DNA of 54,467 nt from Thiohalocapsa sp. (GTDB lineage: Bacteria; Pseudomonadota; Gammaproteobacteria; Chromatiales; Chromatiaceae), in NCBI GenBank assembly GCA_021736785.1, contig JAIPFF010000037.1:1-54467 (forward strand), written 5' to 3'. Position 1 is the stretch's first letter. Each line of letters begins with the position of its first letter. A program made the position numbers and the translations under genes. Below the pieces are notes generated by a model. It worked only from the letters and a program-made list of their open reading frames with translations, did no database searches and was not told where the DNA came from. Shown one piece after another: positions 8,553 to 17,749 of this stretch.

Positions 8553-10976
8553 TTATCGGCACGCGGACAGTTGAACGCGGACTGCGCGGCGGTCGAGCGC
8601 CGGTAGCGCCAGCGACAGCCGATGATCCTCACCGGCGAGCGCGTCATCCCAGTAGAACCGCTTGTCCGCGCCTTCGGCGGCATCACCGAACATTTCCACG
8701 CGATAGCTACCGGGCGCGGGTACCTGCCACAGCATCTCGCCGACTCCGTGCCCATGGACCTCGAAGCGCGCGCTGCAGGCGTCCGCCTCGAGCCCGCTGA
8801 TGTGCCAGCGTGCATGATCGAGCAGAAATCCCGCGAGGTGCTGCTCGGCGCCTTCCGCGTCACTCGCCGCCCGCAGCGCGACAACCGGGCTTTCCGCCGC
8901 CGGATCCAGCGCCACGTAGAGCGAACCGTTCGCCGAGCGCCGGCCCAGGACACCGCTGCAGCGGCCCGGGTCGAGGTCGAGTCGGCCCGCGGCCGTGTCG
9001 AAGCGCAATGTCTGCAGCGCGCCGCGGTTGTCGACACGCCATTGCAGGGGACCGATGCGAAACAGGCGCACGCTGAAGAACCCTTCGACGGTTCGCGCGT
9101 AATCCGCGGCGGGCACGGGGGCCAACTCCGCCGATCGGGCCTCCTCCAACTGGGTGCGCACCGCGTTCAAGGAGCCATAGCGCAGGGCGGAATAGGCGGT
9201 GAAGCCGATTTGCAGAGGCTTGAGCCGGCGCGGACGCTCAGTGGCCTCGGCCACTTGCCCGAGCCGCAGCAGGCCGTGGATCGGCGCCGTCCAGTAGTTG
9301 GTGAACGCCGCATCACCCTGCAATGCATCGTAGATTTGTCGCTGCTCGCCCACCTGCGCGGACAGCGCGCTCAGATTCGTCACCGACGGCGCGGCCGAGT
9401 CGTACACCCCGCCCTGCCCGCCCAACGCGGTCGCGCCCGACGCCCGGGCTTGCGCCAGCGCCGCTTCGAACACCTGCGCATCGCCGCCCCAAGAGATGAG
9501 CTCCACGGGCTCATCGTTACCGGCCAGCGCCGCCACCTCCCGCAGCGAACCGGCGATTTCGGATTCCAGAGCGAAGGGCTCGCCGACATAGCGGCGCAGC
9601 GCCGTCCCTCGCTCCTTGTTCAGCCGCCCTTTGTCCTTCAGGAAGACCTCGGAGAGGTTGGAGAAGGCGGCCGGCACCAAGCCGCGCTCGCGGATGGGCG
9701 CCGGATTGACGAAGCGCTCCATGGCAGCCATTTCCTCTGCGCGGCTGTAGCGCTCGAAGAAGCTCCAGCGCAGGGGCATGGTCCGGGTGCGCGACGCGGG
9801 ACTCACGTGCGGCAGTCTCAACGCGGCCGCCGCAATGTCGCGCCCCTCGCGGGCGAAAAGTCCGCCCAGTACCGGATCGAAATCCCCGGTGACGAGCGAG
9901 AGTGTCAACGGCAGGTCCGGGAAGGGCTCGAGCAGATGTTCCAGCACAACGCTGCCGGCAAGACGCACCGCGTCGCCCGGGCGGTCCGTCGGCACCGGCG
10001 TTGTCCACCCCTCGCCATTGACAACGGCAAAAAAGAGCCTTCGCCCGTTGCGCGTCGTGGTGTCTGGGATCGGTCTGGCGCCGCCGCCGAGCGTGCGCTC
10101 GAAAAATGCGAACGGATTCAGTATCCACAGCGACGTTCGGGCATCGGCATCGTAGCGAAGCAGTGCCGATTCGTGCACAAAGGCGCCGGTCGACGACGTC
10201 ACGACCAAGTCGGTCCCGGTGCCGCCCGCTCCCTCCGGCTCGCTCAGGCGCAAATGGGTCACCGCATCCGCCCTGGCTTGGACCAACGGAAAGCGGGCGT
10301 CGGCGATCGCGAAGTCTTGCTCGAAGCCAAGCAGCGCCGGATCGCTCGCGCCAACACGTCCCCAGACACCGAAGTGGTGCGGCTGGGGCTGCATCGTGAC
10401 TCCGAGGCGCGCGAGAAACGCGTTTGCGGCCGGCCGCTTGAAGTCCACGCGGGCAAGCCCCGACTCGCCCAGCACCAGGAACCGCAGAGGCGGGTCTGTC
10501 GCCGACTGCCTCTCTACCGTCGCCGCCCATTCCACATAAGATCCGGAGTCCCTCACGGGGGCGTCGAACCAAGTCAATACCGCGGCATAGTCCGGTTCCA
10601 GCAACTGCGGCGGCAGGCCGCCGGACAGATCGTGGTAAACGACATGAAAACCCAAGTGATTCAGCACCATTTCGGCAAACCGGTGCAGACGTGTCCAGCG
10701 CACCTTGGCCTCGCGGGAGCCATCGAAAAGCGCCAGTACCAGCCGCGGCTCGGGCACGCCATCGGCGGAGGGCGAGCCATCGGCGGAGGGCCCCGAGGCC
10801 TCCGCCGTTCCGGCCACCGCCAGCATGAGCAAGAGCATCAGCGCTTGCACGACGGAGCGCCCGGCGGACCGACGCCGGGCGGGCGCACATCCGCGGCCGC
10901 GCCGGCGCGTGCCGTCATGCCGCTTTGGGTGGACGTCAGCCGAGGTTCTTAAGCGTGTAGGCGGGTCGCTGCTCAT
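8553..10976 (-). CDS. pelA: PelA-like protein lacking the hydrolase domain, with degenerate deacetylase motifs
   Basis: The product is 807 residues from ATG 10976, overlapping the end of pelG by 41 bases. A basic n-region and signal segment (SVVQALMLLLMLAVAGTAEA) send it to the periplasm. Order: Rossmann/amidotransferase-like domain (about 55-300), deacetylase-like domain (about 300-520), PelA-type region with NYWTAPIHG and RPRRLKPLQIGFTAYSA, and a C-terminal beta-rich domain. The N-terminal GH166-type hydrolase of Pseudomonas PelA is absent. In PelA the metal site uses HIDGDG and ASHTYSHPF; the aligned segments here read AVVNGEGW and ASRTRTMPLRW, so both Asp and both His ligands are replaced. 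Deacetylase activity is therefore unlikely. Homology to PelA is clear from the C-terminal motifs and operon position. The motif comparison is from memory of the family, not a computed alignment. Confidence 0.75.
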   Translation of the reverse strand: MSSDPPTRLRTSADVHPKRHDGTRRRGRGCAPARRRSAGRSVVQALMLLLMLAVAGTAEASGPSADGSPSADGVPEPRLVLALFDGSREAKVRWTRLHRFAEMVLNHLGFHVVYHDLSGGLPPQLLEPDYAAVLTWFDAPVRDSGSYVEWAATVERQSATDPPLRFLVLGESGLARVDFKRPAANAFLARLGVTMQPQPHHFGVWGRVGASDPALLGFEQDFAIADARFPLVQARADAVTHLRLSEPEGAGGTGTDLVVTSSTGAFVHESALLRYDADARTSLWILNPFAFFERTLGGGARPIPDTTTRNGRRLFFAVVNGEGWTTPVPTDRPGDAVRLAGSVVLEHLLEPFPDLPLTLSLVTGDFDPVLGGLFAREGRDIAAAALRLPHVSPASRTRTMPLRWSFFERYSRAEEMAAMERFVNPAPIRERGLVPAAFSNLSEVFLKDKGRLNKERGTALRRYVGEPFALESEIAGSLREVAALAGNDEPVELISWGGDAQVFEAALAQARASGATALGGQGGVYDSAAPSVTNLSALSAQVGEQRQIYDALQGDAAFTNYWTAPIHGLLRLGQVAEATERPRRLKPLQIGFTAYSALRYGSLNAVRTQLEEARSAELAPVPAADYARTVEGFFSVRLFRIGPLQWRVDNRGALQTLRFDTAAGRLDLDPGRCSGVLGRRSANGSLYVALDPAAESPVVALRAASDAEGAEQHLAGFLLDHARWHISGLEADACSARFEVHGHGVGEMLWQVPAPGSYRVEMFGDAAEGADKRFYWDDALAGEDHRLSLALPALDRRAVRVQLSACR

Positions 10977-12405
10977 AGAGTGCGGCGTTCTCCCTGATAA
11001 ACACGATGAACAGAAAACTGCGCAGCGAACCGTAGGCGAAGACGAAGGACACCAGGCACGAGACCAGCGACGCGACGAAGACCCCGTAGGCGGATACACC
11101 GGTCCACCAATAGGCCAAGATGCCGGCGACCAAGTTGCTGGCGCCGAAGATCACCTGCAGCTGAAAGAACCTGCGCGCGCGGTTGCAAAGCATGATGACG
11201 AAGCAGTTGGCGAAGAAGAACGACTGCAGCAGCGCGGCGACCAATCCGATCCGCATCCATGCGAGCTGGCGCATCTCCATGGACAGCAGCATCACGATGT
11301 GCGCGGACAGCTCGACGAATAGCGCCGAGAACGCCGCCTGAACGAACAGGATCCGGAAGATCGCCGTCAGGATGTCGTCGAACAGCCTGTCCGCTTCGGT
11401 CGCCATCGCGCGATAAGTCGGGCGGGCGCGAAGCAGCTGCCAGAAGGCATCGATACGAGGCTCGGCCAGGCGCTCGTTGAGCAGGAAGATGGCCGCAAAG
11501 GTCGGTATGATCGATAGGTGGGCGATGAACATGGCGCTGTCGTAGGGCGCAAAATGGGGAAACCCGGACGCCGAGCGCATACCCACGGGGCCGAACCAGA
11601 ACACCAGTTTATCCACCCACACCGCGCACACCGCCAAGACGATGCCGGCGAACAACAGCACCTGCTCGCGAATCTCGGCGACGATCATCCCCGCGGCCTC
11701 GAGCAGGCGGGCGAGATCGAGCTCGGAGCTGCGGATCAGGTGCGAGCTCATCAAGAAATGGGCGAACAGCAGGCCAACCGAGAAAGACCAGAGCACCGGC
11801 TCGACACCGCTGTTGCCGCGGGCGACGAAAACGGCGCCGCCGATCGCGATCAACATGCCGAGCACGAAGGAGCGGATCAGGCGCCAGAAATCGCGCAACG
11901 CCGACATCACCGCAAAATCGGTCCACAGCAGCGATGCGGAGACCGACAAAACGACGAACGCTACCCCCAACTGGAGCGAAAGCCCGCCGAGCAGCACCGC
12001 GACCGTGGCCGTCAACAACTGGGTCGCACCGGCGCCCAGCATCAACGACACCGCATAGAGCTCGGCCACGCGCCGGCCGCCGTGCTCGTTGACGGAATTG
12101 CGGATCAACCGGGCCGTCAGCGTGCCGATCGGCGCGGTTGTCAGCAGCGACAGTCCAAAGGCATAGATCACCGCCAGGCGCAGGTCTTCGATGGCGCGAT
12201 GCCCGAGCACGGGTGTCAGCGCGGCCGAGATCACCGCCAGCGCGATGACCGACACGACCCAGGGACCGACAGCGACGATGGCTCCGGCCAGGAACGAGAT
12301 CACCGGCGACAGTACGGGGCCGGCCGTCAACCAGCGCAAGGCACGCGCGGAGCCGCGCAGCGCGGCCTCGGCGTCGGGCCATTTCAGCTCGCCGCTCGCG
12401 CTCAT
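10936..12405 (-). CDS. pelG: PelG, polytopic membrane component of Pel polymerisation/export
   Basis: The product is 489 residues with about a dozen hydrophobic segments spread over its length, for example VLSPVISFLAGAIVAVGPWV and FVASLVSCLVSFVFAYGSL. Family features include PWVVSVIALAVIS near the N-terminus, the charged turn ARLIRNSVNEHGGRR, and the Phe-rich LLQSFFFANCFVIML. PelG is a MOP/Wzx-type flippase relative that works with the PelF glycosyltransferase and the PelD/PelE scaffold to make and move the polymer across the inner membrane. The start overlaps the pelF stop as ATGA, so the two are translationally coupled. Length is normal for the family. Confidence 0.93.
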   Translation of the reverse strand: MSASGELKWPDAEAALRGSARALRWLTAGPVLSPVISFLAGAIVAVGPWVVSVIALAVISAALTPVLGHRAIEDLRLAVIYAFGLSLLTTAPIGTLTARLIRNSVNEHGGRRVAELYAVSLMLGAGATQLLTATVAVLLGGLSLQLGVAFVVLSVSASLLWTDFAVMSALRDFWRLIRSFVLGMLIAIGGAVFVARGNSGVEPVLWSFSVGLLFAHFLMSSHLIRSSELDLARLLEAAGMIVAEIREQVLLFAGIVLAVCAVWVDKLVFWFGPVGMRSASGFPHFAPYDSAMFIAHLSIIPTFAAIFLLNERLAEPRIDAFWQLLRARPTYRAMATEADRLFDDILTAIFRILFVQAAFSALFVELSAHIVMLLSMEMRQLAWMRIGLVAALLQSFFFANCFVIMLCNRARRFFQLQVIFGASNLVAGILAYWWTGVSAYGVFVASLVSCLVSFVFAYGSLRSFLFIVFIRENAALYEQRPAYTLKNLG

Positions 12406-13940
12406 GCCGCCGTCAACATATCGTAGAGGGCCGAATAGCGCGCCGCCGACGCCTCGGAAGTGAAGTAGACCTGCACCCTGCGGCGCAGCGTCTCGCCGCA
12501 GCTTCGGCGCAGCACCTCGTCCGTGAGCAACGCGGCGACGGCCTCGGCCGTCGCCTCCGGCGCCATCAGCGGGACGATGCGCCCGCCCGGGCCCAGAGTC
12601 GGCGACTCATCGGGCAGCCCCTCGATGATCTCCCGGCAGGAGCCGACGTCGGTCGCGACACAGGGGATACCGGCCGCGCCGGCCTCCAGCAGCACCAGCG
12701 GCTGCGCCTCGCTGATGCTCGTGAGCAGCATCACGTCGACCCGCGGCAGATACTCGATCACGTTGACCTTGCCGGCGAATTCCACGGTACCGCCCAGCCC
12801 GAGCTGATCGACGAGCTGCACGCACTCGGCGTAATAGCCGGGATCCTCGTCGGTGGGTCCCAGCAGCAGCGCACGCAAATCCGGGATCGAGCGGCGCAGA
12901 TGTCCCGCCGCCGCGATAAAGGTCTTGATGTCCTTGATCGGCACGATGCGCCCGATCAACGCCACGGTGGGCGGGTGATCCGGGTCGGGCTCGATTGCCG
13001 CGTAGCGGTCGAAATGAATGCCGTTGGGGATGACCTCAAGTCGCTCTCGGGGGGCACCGAGCGCGGTCTGAAAGGCCTGATTGCGGCCGTAAAGCGTCGT
13101 GATTCGACTGCAACTGCGATAACAGACCTTCGCGTAGGACTCGAACGCAGTGATCCAGAAGTCGCGGATATCCAGCCGCTCGTCGCGCCGGGAGAGACTG
13201 GCGCCGATGGTATCGGTGATCCATTCGGCCATGAGCAAGTCGATACGGCGCTCGTTGGTATAGATCCCGTGCTCGGTCACCGCGGCGGGCCTTCCGGTTT
13301 CGATGGATGCGCGCGCGGCAAGCAGGCCGGCATAGCCGGTCGAGATCGTGTGATAGGCGCCGGCCACGGGCAAGGGTGCAGTCAAAATGCTGAAAAGCCC
13401 GCCGACCAGCGTTCGCCATGCCCAGAAAAAATCCGGGAACGAGGCCTGCGGCGTCAGCCTGTGGTAGCAGGCCACCATCACATTCCAGGCGAAGCGGCTG
13501 CTGAGCAACTGATCGAGGGAGACGGGCGCGGCCGCTGTCCGGTCCGGCTCCGAAAAGGCCGTTGCCGACGCACCCGGGTCACCATGCAGCAACACGCCGA
13601 GCGCCCCGAGGGCTTGCGGATCTCCTTCCGTCAAAATACGGCAGATGAGATCACTGACTTCGCTCGAGGAGAGATCCGGCTCGAGCAGGCGGCGGGGGCG
13701 GCGCAGGCTCGGACTCAGCACGAGGTTGCGAAACAGCACCACCGCCGGCGGCAGCGTGTAGACCGGCGCCGGCGGGTTGTCGTTGGCGACGATGGCGACA
13801 ACACCGAAGCGGCGCTCGGGTTGCTGCTTGATCAGCCAATCGAGCCAGGAGGACACTCCCCCGGCGACATAGGGATAGCAGCCTTCGACGATCAGACACA
13901 CATCCACGGCCTGCTCGTCATCGTGCACATCAACCGACAT
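12402..13940 (-). CDS. pelF: PelF, GT4-family glycosyltransferase of Pel synthesis
   Basis: The product is 512 residues, normal length, with GAGGAG before ATG 13940. The N-terminus has the PelF signature DVCLIVEGCYPYVAGGVSSW. The C-terminal nucleotide-sugar domain has VALIGRIVPIKDIKTFI, VMLLTSISEAQPLVLLEAG with the EX7E catalytic pattern, and GIPCVATDVGSCREIIEG. PelF is a cytosolic transferase that polymerises UDP-N-acetylhexosamine (UDP-GalNAc/GlcNAc) on the PelDEG membrane complex. It overlaps pelE upstream by 11 bases and pelG downstream by four. No changed catalytic motif is visible, so the synthase looks intact although other parts of the system are altered. Confidence 0.95.
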   Translation of the reverse strand: MSVDVHDDEQAVDVCLIVEGCYPYVAGGVSSWLDWLIKQQPERRFGVVAIVANDNPPAPVYTLPPAVVLFRNLVLSPSLRRPRRLLEPDLSSSEVSDLICRILTEGDPQALGALGVLLHGDPGASATAFSEPDRTAAAPVSLDQLLSSRFAWNVMVACYHRLTPQASFPDFFWAWRTLVGGLFSILTAPLPVAGAYHTISTGYAGLLAARASIETGRPAAVTEHGIYTNERRIDLLMAEWITDTIGASLSRRDERLDIRDFWITAFESYAKVCYRSCSRITTLYGRNQAFQTALGAPRERLEVIPNGIHFDRYAAIEPDPDHPPTVALIGRIVPIKDIKTFIAAAGHLRRSIPDLRALLLGPTDEDPGYYAECVQLVDQLGLGGTVEFAGKVNVIEYLPRVDVMLLTSISEAQPLVLLEAGAAGIPCVATDVGSCREIIEGLPDESPTLGPGGRIVPLMAPEATAEAVAALLTDEVLRRSCGETLRRRVQVYFTSEASAARYSALYDMLTAA

Positions 13941-14913
13941 GGCATTCTCCTCGGGTCGACGACCTCGGCGGCAGCGCGCGCCCGGCCGCCCCCTTGCGCC
14001 ACGACCGGCTCGGCATCAATGGGACGGCCGAGCCTCTGTCGCGCGTTGCAAGCGCCGGCGCGCCGGCCGACGGCACCGCAGAAGCCGCCGCCGCACTAGC
14101 GCGGTGCGTATCGAGGCTGTCCGCGACCCGCCGCAGCTCGCTCGCCGTGTCGTCGTCGAGGAAGCCGGACGCCGCAAGTCGACGGCAGCGCTCGGAGAGG
14201 TCGCGGGAACCGACTGTCGTCGATTCGCCGCGCCGCGCCGCCGCGAGGATCCGCTGCGCGTCTGCCGCCGAGCGCTCGCGCAGCTTCGCGAACACGGCCG
14301 CGGCCTGAACACGCACCGCGGGCGTGGGCGAGCGCAGTGCCGCGGCCAGGGCCGATAGCATTTCCGGCTCGTAGCGCTGCGAGATCATCGCAATGGCAAA
14401 CTGTTGATCCGCAAGCTCGTCGCTGTCGATCGCATCCCGAAGCGTACGGCGGTTGGAGGTATCGCGTCTGGGCCGTCGATCGGCGAGGATCTGTGCATAG
14501 AGGGCATCGGCGGCGCTGGTATCGGCAATCGGCGCATCTCCGGCGCCGCTCGGGCCAGCGCCCGCACCGGCGACGGCCCGTGCCGCCGCCGCGGTGGCAG
14601 GCATCAGCAGACGGATAAAGGCGAATGGACCCAGCAGGCACATCATCGCCGCACGAAACACGACCGCGCCGCTGAGGCCGGCACCGATACCCCGCAAAGC
14701 GAACAGGTAGAACGCCACGATCGCGAAATGCGCGATGAGCAAAAGCCCCGGTGCGGCCGCCTGCGTCACCCACCCATAGCCAAGCAGCAATTCGCTGAAC
14801 AGAGCCAGCGCTTCGACCGAGCGCGTCAGCCCCTGGCGAAGCAGGCCCGGCACCAGGACCGGCAGGGCCGTTGCCCGCCTGTCGAAGCTTCGCGCCAGTG
14901 ACGAGGCGATCAT
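13930..14913 (-). CDS. pelE: PelE-like membrane protein with HEAT-like helical domain
   Basis: The product is 327 residues. ATG 14913 overlaps the pelD stop as ATGA and is preferred over ATG 14934. After a short basic start, hydrophobic segments (APGLLLIAHFAIVAFYLFAL and AVVFRAAMMCLLGPFAFIRL) anchor it in the inner membrane. A flexible Ala/Gly-rich stretch then leads to a cytosolic helical domain with HEAT/TPR-like repeats (AIAMISQRYEPEMLSALAAA, then TPAVRVQAAAVFAKLRERS). The last 55 residues are low-complexity and basic. PelE links PelD to the PelF/PelG machinery. Sequence identity in this family is low, so the call depends on gene order and topology as much as on motifs. Confidence 0.82.
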   Translation of the reverse strand: MIASSLARSFDRRATALPVLVPGLLRQGLTRSVEALALFSELLLGYGWVTQAAAPGLLLIAHFAIVAFYLFALRGIGAGLSGAVVFRAAMMCLLGPFAFIRLLMPATAAAARAVAGAGAGPSGAGDAPIADTSAADALYAQILADRRPRRDTSNRRTLRDAIDSDELADQQFAIAMISQRYEPEMLSALAAALRSPTPAVRVQAAAVFAKLRERSAADAQRILAAARRGESTTVGSRDLSERCRRLAASGFLDDDTASELRRVADSLDTHRASAAAASAVPSAGAPALATRDRGSAVPLMPSRSWRKGAAGRALPPRSSTRGECHVG

Positions 14914-15947
14914 CGCCCGCCGTCCCCGCTGCATCGCGCCAGCGTAGCCACATCGTCTTGCTTCATGCCGGCGAGTGCCGCCGCGAGCGCATCCGTCAGC
15001 ACGCCGACGGCACCGTCGCCGATTTGCTCGCGGCGCCCGAAGGGAATGGCAAGGATGCCGATCGGCGCCTCTTCGTCGGGCCCGCGCACGGCAATCGCGG
15101 CCACGCCATCGGCGAACTCCGGCGCACGCTTGACCGTGACCGGGCCTACCTCGGCCGCGGCCCGACGCACGATGGGGTGATCCCCGGGCAGCACTTCGCC
15201 GGACGCACCGGCGGCGCGGATATCGCCGACCTCGCGATAATCGCCGCGTGGGCAGCGCAGGAAGAGGCGCACGGTGACCGGTCCGAGCAGATCTCGAGCG
15301 CAGCGCTGCAGTTCCTCCGCCAGCCTTGCGGCTGTCGCTTCGCGTAGCGCGGTGGTCGGCATCTCCGGTGCGCCACCGAGATCGCTTGGCGGCGGCCTGT
15401 CGGCCTGCCGTGCCGGCGCGGGAGCTTCGGTCGCGATCGCCACCTCCAATTGCCATAGCTCCTCGTCGAGCCGGCGGATTTCGTCGGCGAAAGCGGTATT
15501 CATCCGGCGCAGTCGCTCGATCTCCCGCGCGCGCTCGATCTCGGTCCGGCGCTGGTTCTGGCGGAATAGGCCGATCAGTACGGCCGCCAACAGCCACTGG
15601 ATCGGCAAGCGCACCATCTCCAGGTAATAGGCCGAAATGTCCAGGCCCGGCGGGCGCAGTGGCCAATCCATGAACAGCGAGGCCAGGATCGCGGTGACGA
15701 CGCCCCCGTAGACTCCGTACTGCAGCGACACCAGCATCACCGGCAGCCAGAATGGATGCAGGTCGAGCGCGGCATAGGTTCCGCGCCCCAGAAACAGCGT
15801 TTCGATCGCCATCAGGCCGACCAGCAACGCCATGCCCTCGGTCACCGCGCGAATAAAGGAAAGAAACGAGGAGTCGCTGCCCGTATCCGTCCCGCCCCCG
15901 GCCGGCAGCGCCGCCTCCCGGGTGGGGTTCGCCAATGATCGATGCAT
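14910..15947 (-). CDS. pelD: PelD lacking the GGDEF (c-di-GMP-binding) domain
   Basis: The product is 345 residues, against about 455 for Pseudomonas PelD. The N-terminal membrane region is typical, with about four segments (IRAVTEGMALLVGLMAIETL, FWLPVMLVSLQYGVYGGVV, IQWLLAAVLIGLF). A coiled coil follows (RRTEIERAREIERLRRMN), then a GAF-like domain from about residue 200 (LGPVTVRLFLRCPRGDYREV to APIGILAIPFGRREQIGD). The protein ends about 30 residues later, so the degenerate GGDEF domain with the RxxD inhibitory site that binds c-di-GMP is missing. Its stop overlaps the pelE start and no GGDEF-like sequence follows in another frame, so this does not look like a local frameshift. Control by c-di-GMP through PelD is unlikely here. 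Confidence 0.87.
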   Translation of the reverse strand: MHRSLANPTREAALPAGGGTDTGSDSSFLSFIRAVTEGMALLVGLMAIETLFLGRGTYAALDLHPFWLPVMLVSLQYGVYGGVVTAILASLFMDWPLRPPGLDISAYYLEMVRLPIQWLLAAVLIGLFRQNQRRTEIERAREIERLRRMNTAFADEIRRLDEELWQLEVAIATEAPAPARQADRPPPSDLGGAPEMPTTALREATAARLAEELQRCARDLLGPVTVRLFLRCPRGDYREVGDIRAAGASGEVLPGDHPIVRRAAAEVGPVTVKRAPEFADGVAAIAVRGPDEEAPIGILAIPFGRREQIGDGAVGVLTDALAAALAGMKQDDVATLARCSGDGGR

Positions 15948-15950
15948 CGT

Positions 15951-17474
15951 CTAGCGCCCCCCGCGGGAGTCGATGGACGCATCGGCGAGCTGATCCCGCG
16001 TTCGTGCGCGGGCGCCCACTTCGAGAATGTCTCCCGGCAGTAGCGTCGTATCCAGGCTCGCGTCGATATCGATCAAGCCTTCGGCGGACTTGCGCACCAC
16101 GACCAATTCCAGCGGCACCTCGGCGTCGGCAGTCGGGCGTTTCGTCAGCGCGTCGATCTGCATGGCGACGGCGCCAAGCTGGCCTTCGATTGCGTTCAGC
16201 TCCGTGACGCGGTCCCGAAGCTCTCCGGCCAGGGTGCTGCGATCCGCCGATGCCTGCGCGGGCAGGTCGCGCCGGGCAGCGTCGAGGGCGTCTTCGGCGG
16301 TAGCCAGGTCGAGGCTGACCTGGAACTGGGCGCGCTCGAGATTCATCTGGCTCAGCTCTTCAGCGTGCAGGCGATAGAGCGGCGCCAGCCCCTGCGCATT
16401 CAGGGCCTGAAGCTCGTCGAGGCGCCGGCGCTTCTGCTTGATCTGGTCTTGCGTAACCGCTTGCTGGTTCTTCAGCAGTTCCACCCGCGACGACAGCTCC
16501 TCGAGGTGGGAGCTTGCGTTGGCGCGTGCCAACCCGCGCGCGTCGACCGCGGCCCGCAGCGCGGCCAGCTCGCTGTCGACTCGCCGCTGGCCGAGTACCG
16601 ATATCATTGTCCGCAGCCGTTCGCGGTCGATGCCGATCTCGGTTTTGCCGGCCATCACCGCCTCGATACGCCGAATCTCCAACTCCAGGCTGAGCACGAG
16701 CCGGTCGAGCTCGGCGCGGCGCGCCGCCAGGTTGGTCAGTGTCTGGGCGCTGGCCGCGGCACCGGCGGCCTCGGCACCGGCCAGCGCCAGGGCATGGCGG
16801 ACAGTCATGTCGGGCAGCGTGGCGTAAGCCCCCGGCGAGCGCACCGCTCCGCTGACCAGCACGGGATGGCGCGTCTCGAAACCGGCCGTGACCGACGCCG
16901 GCGTGCCGAGCGCCTCGCGGTAGCGGTTTGCTACCTGTCTCTCGACGCAGGCGAGCGACTGCCCGCGCACCGGCACCCGGGCCAACAGCGGGATGGATAC
17001 TTCACCCGCATCATCCACCTCGTAGGTTCCCGACAGGTCCAGGCGCTCGAACACCAGGGCACTGAGATCCAGGCCCCGGTCCGTGCCTTTGGCGCCGTCG
17101 GCCGGCTGCTCGAAGAAGCGCAGGCGAAGCTTGTCCCCGGCCACGACCGACGCCGCACTCGCGGGCTCCCCCGGGGCACAATCGCCGCCGGACGCCTTCG
17201 CTACCGAGCGGCGCGTCGGCGATAAGTCCGCGATTTCCGCCAGCACACGCCGGCCGGCGCCGTCGCCGTCCTGGCCCCCGAACCTGCGCTCTTCGAAGGG
17301 CAGGATCTTCAATGTCTGCTTGAGCTCGCTCCACCAAGTCTCACCCGAGCCGGCCTCCGCGAACCGCGACTCCGCAAGGGAGCCGCCGGTAGCCACGCGG
17401 TCGTCGCTGACTTTCCAAGCGAGAATCGAAACGAGTGCTGCAAGAAAGACTGCAATAGCAAAGAGGATACGCAT
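15951..17474 (-). CDS. ExoF-like polysaccharide export protein with long coiled coil
   Basis: The product is 507 residues and sits three bases upstream of pelD. A single N-terminal hydrophobic segment (ILFAIAVFLAALVSILAW) is a signal or anchor; there is no lipobox Cys. Residues about 110-240 match a polysaccharide-export (Wza/PES) domain followed by an SLBB-like segment (GDKLRLRFFEQ, GEVSIPLLARVPVRGQSL, HPVLVSGAVRSPGAYATLPD). About 245-430 form a long coiled coil rich in Glu, Arg and Leu. A last beta segment (IDASLDTTLLPGDILEVGAR) resembles the second export motif. The layout is that of ExoF-type periplasmic export proteins of Wzx/Wzy or synthase systems. It is not part of the Pseudomonas pel operon. 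Inferred role: periplasmic or outer-membrane passage of the polymer. Confidence 0.8.
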   Translation of the reverse strand: MRILFAIAVFLAALVSILAWKVSDDRVATGGSLAESRFAEAGSGETWWSELKQTLKILPFEERRFGGQDGDGAGRRVLAEIADLSPTRRSVAKASGGDCAPGEPASAASVVAGDKLRLRFFEQPADGAKGTDRGLDLSALVFERLDLSGTYEVDDAGEVSIPLLARVPVRGQSLACVERQVANRYREALGTPASVTAGFETRHPVLVSGAVRSPGAYATLPDMTVRHALALAGAEAAGAAASAQTLTNLAARRAELDRLVLSLELEIRRIEAVMAGKTEIGIDRERLRTMISVLGQRRVDSELAALRAAVDARGLARANASSHLEELSSRVELLKNQQAVTQDQIKQKRRRLDELQALNAQGLAPLYRLHAEELSQMNLERAQFQVSLDLATAEDALDAARRDLPAQASADRSTLAGELRDRVTELNAIEGQLGAVAMQIDALTKRPTADAEVPLELVVVRKSAEGLIDIDASLDTTLLPGDILEVGARARTRDQLADASIDSRGGR

Positions 17475-17749
17475 TGGATTGGTCCTTCCTTTCGGGGCGC
17501 GCCGACGAGCACAATCACGGCGATGTCGCTGCGCTCCCGGTCCACGGATCGTCGGCGCTGGGCTCGTCGGCCTCCGGATGGATTAAACGCTCCGCAGGCA
17601 GACTCGGGTCGCCGGCTGCAGCGATGCGCGCACCCGCACCAAGCAGCGATGGGCGGTCGATGTCTTGCCGCCGCGTCTCGTGGGTCGAGCCGGTCGCCGT
17701 CGGGCGCTCGGCCTCGATGTCTCGGGCGCAATACCGACGACAAGGAGCC
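17475..17749. other. Gap between epimerase-like gene and ExoF-like gene, no gene seen
   Basis: These 275 bases interrupt an otherwise tightly packed operon. I looked for a displaced C-terminal half of the epimerase in the other minus-strand frames and saw no HRREN or DSGG-type motif. Minus-strand frames here are Arg/Pro-rich and resemble nothing I recognise. Confidence 0.5.

Noticed and set aside
8622-10952. A 776-codon plus-strand open frame opposite the PelA-like gene
   Set aside because: It is antisense to a gene with clear PelA motifs and reads as Arg/Gln/Gly-rich sequence without domains. In high-GC DNA such antisense frames are common.
14934-15666. Upstream extension of the pelE frame
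   Set aside because: It runs antisense-free but inside pelD in a different frame, with Arg/Pro-rich residues. The ATGA overlap at 14913 gives a normal PelE start.
17309-17743. A 144-codon minus-strand frame between the epimerase-like and ExoF-like genes
   Set aside because: It overlaps the start of the ExoF-like gene in another frame and shows no WecB C-terminal motifs, so it is neither the lost half of the epimerase nor a credible gene.
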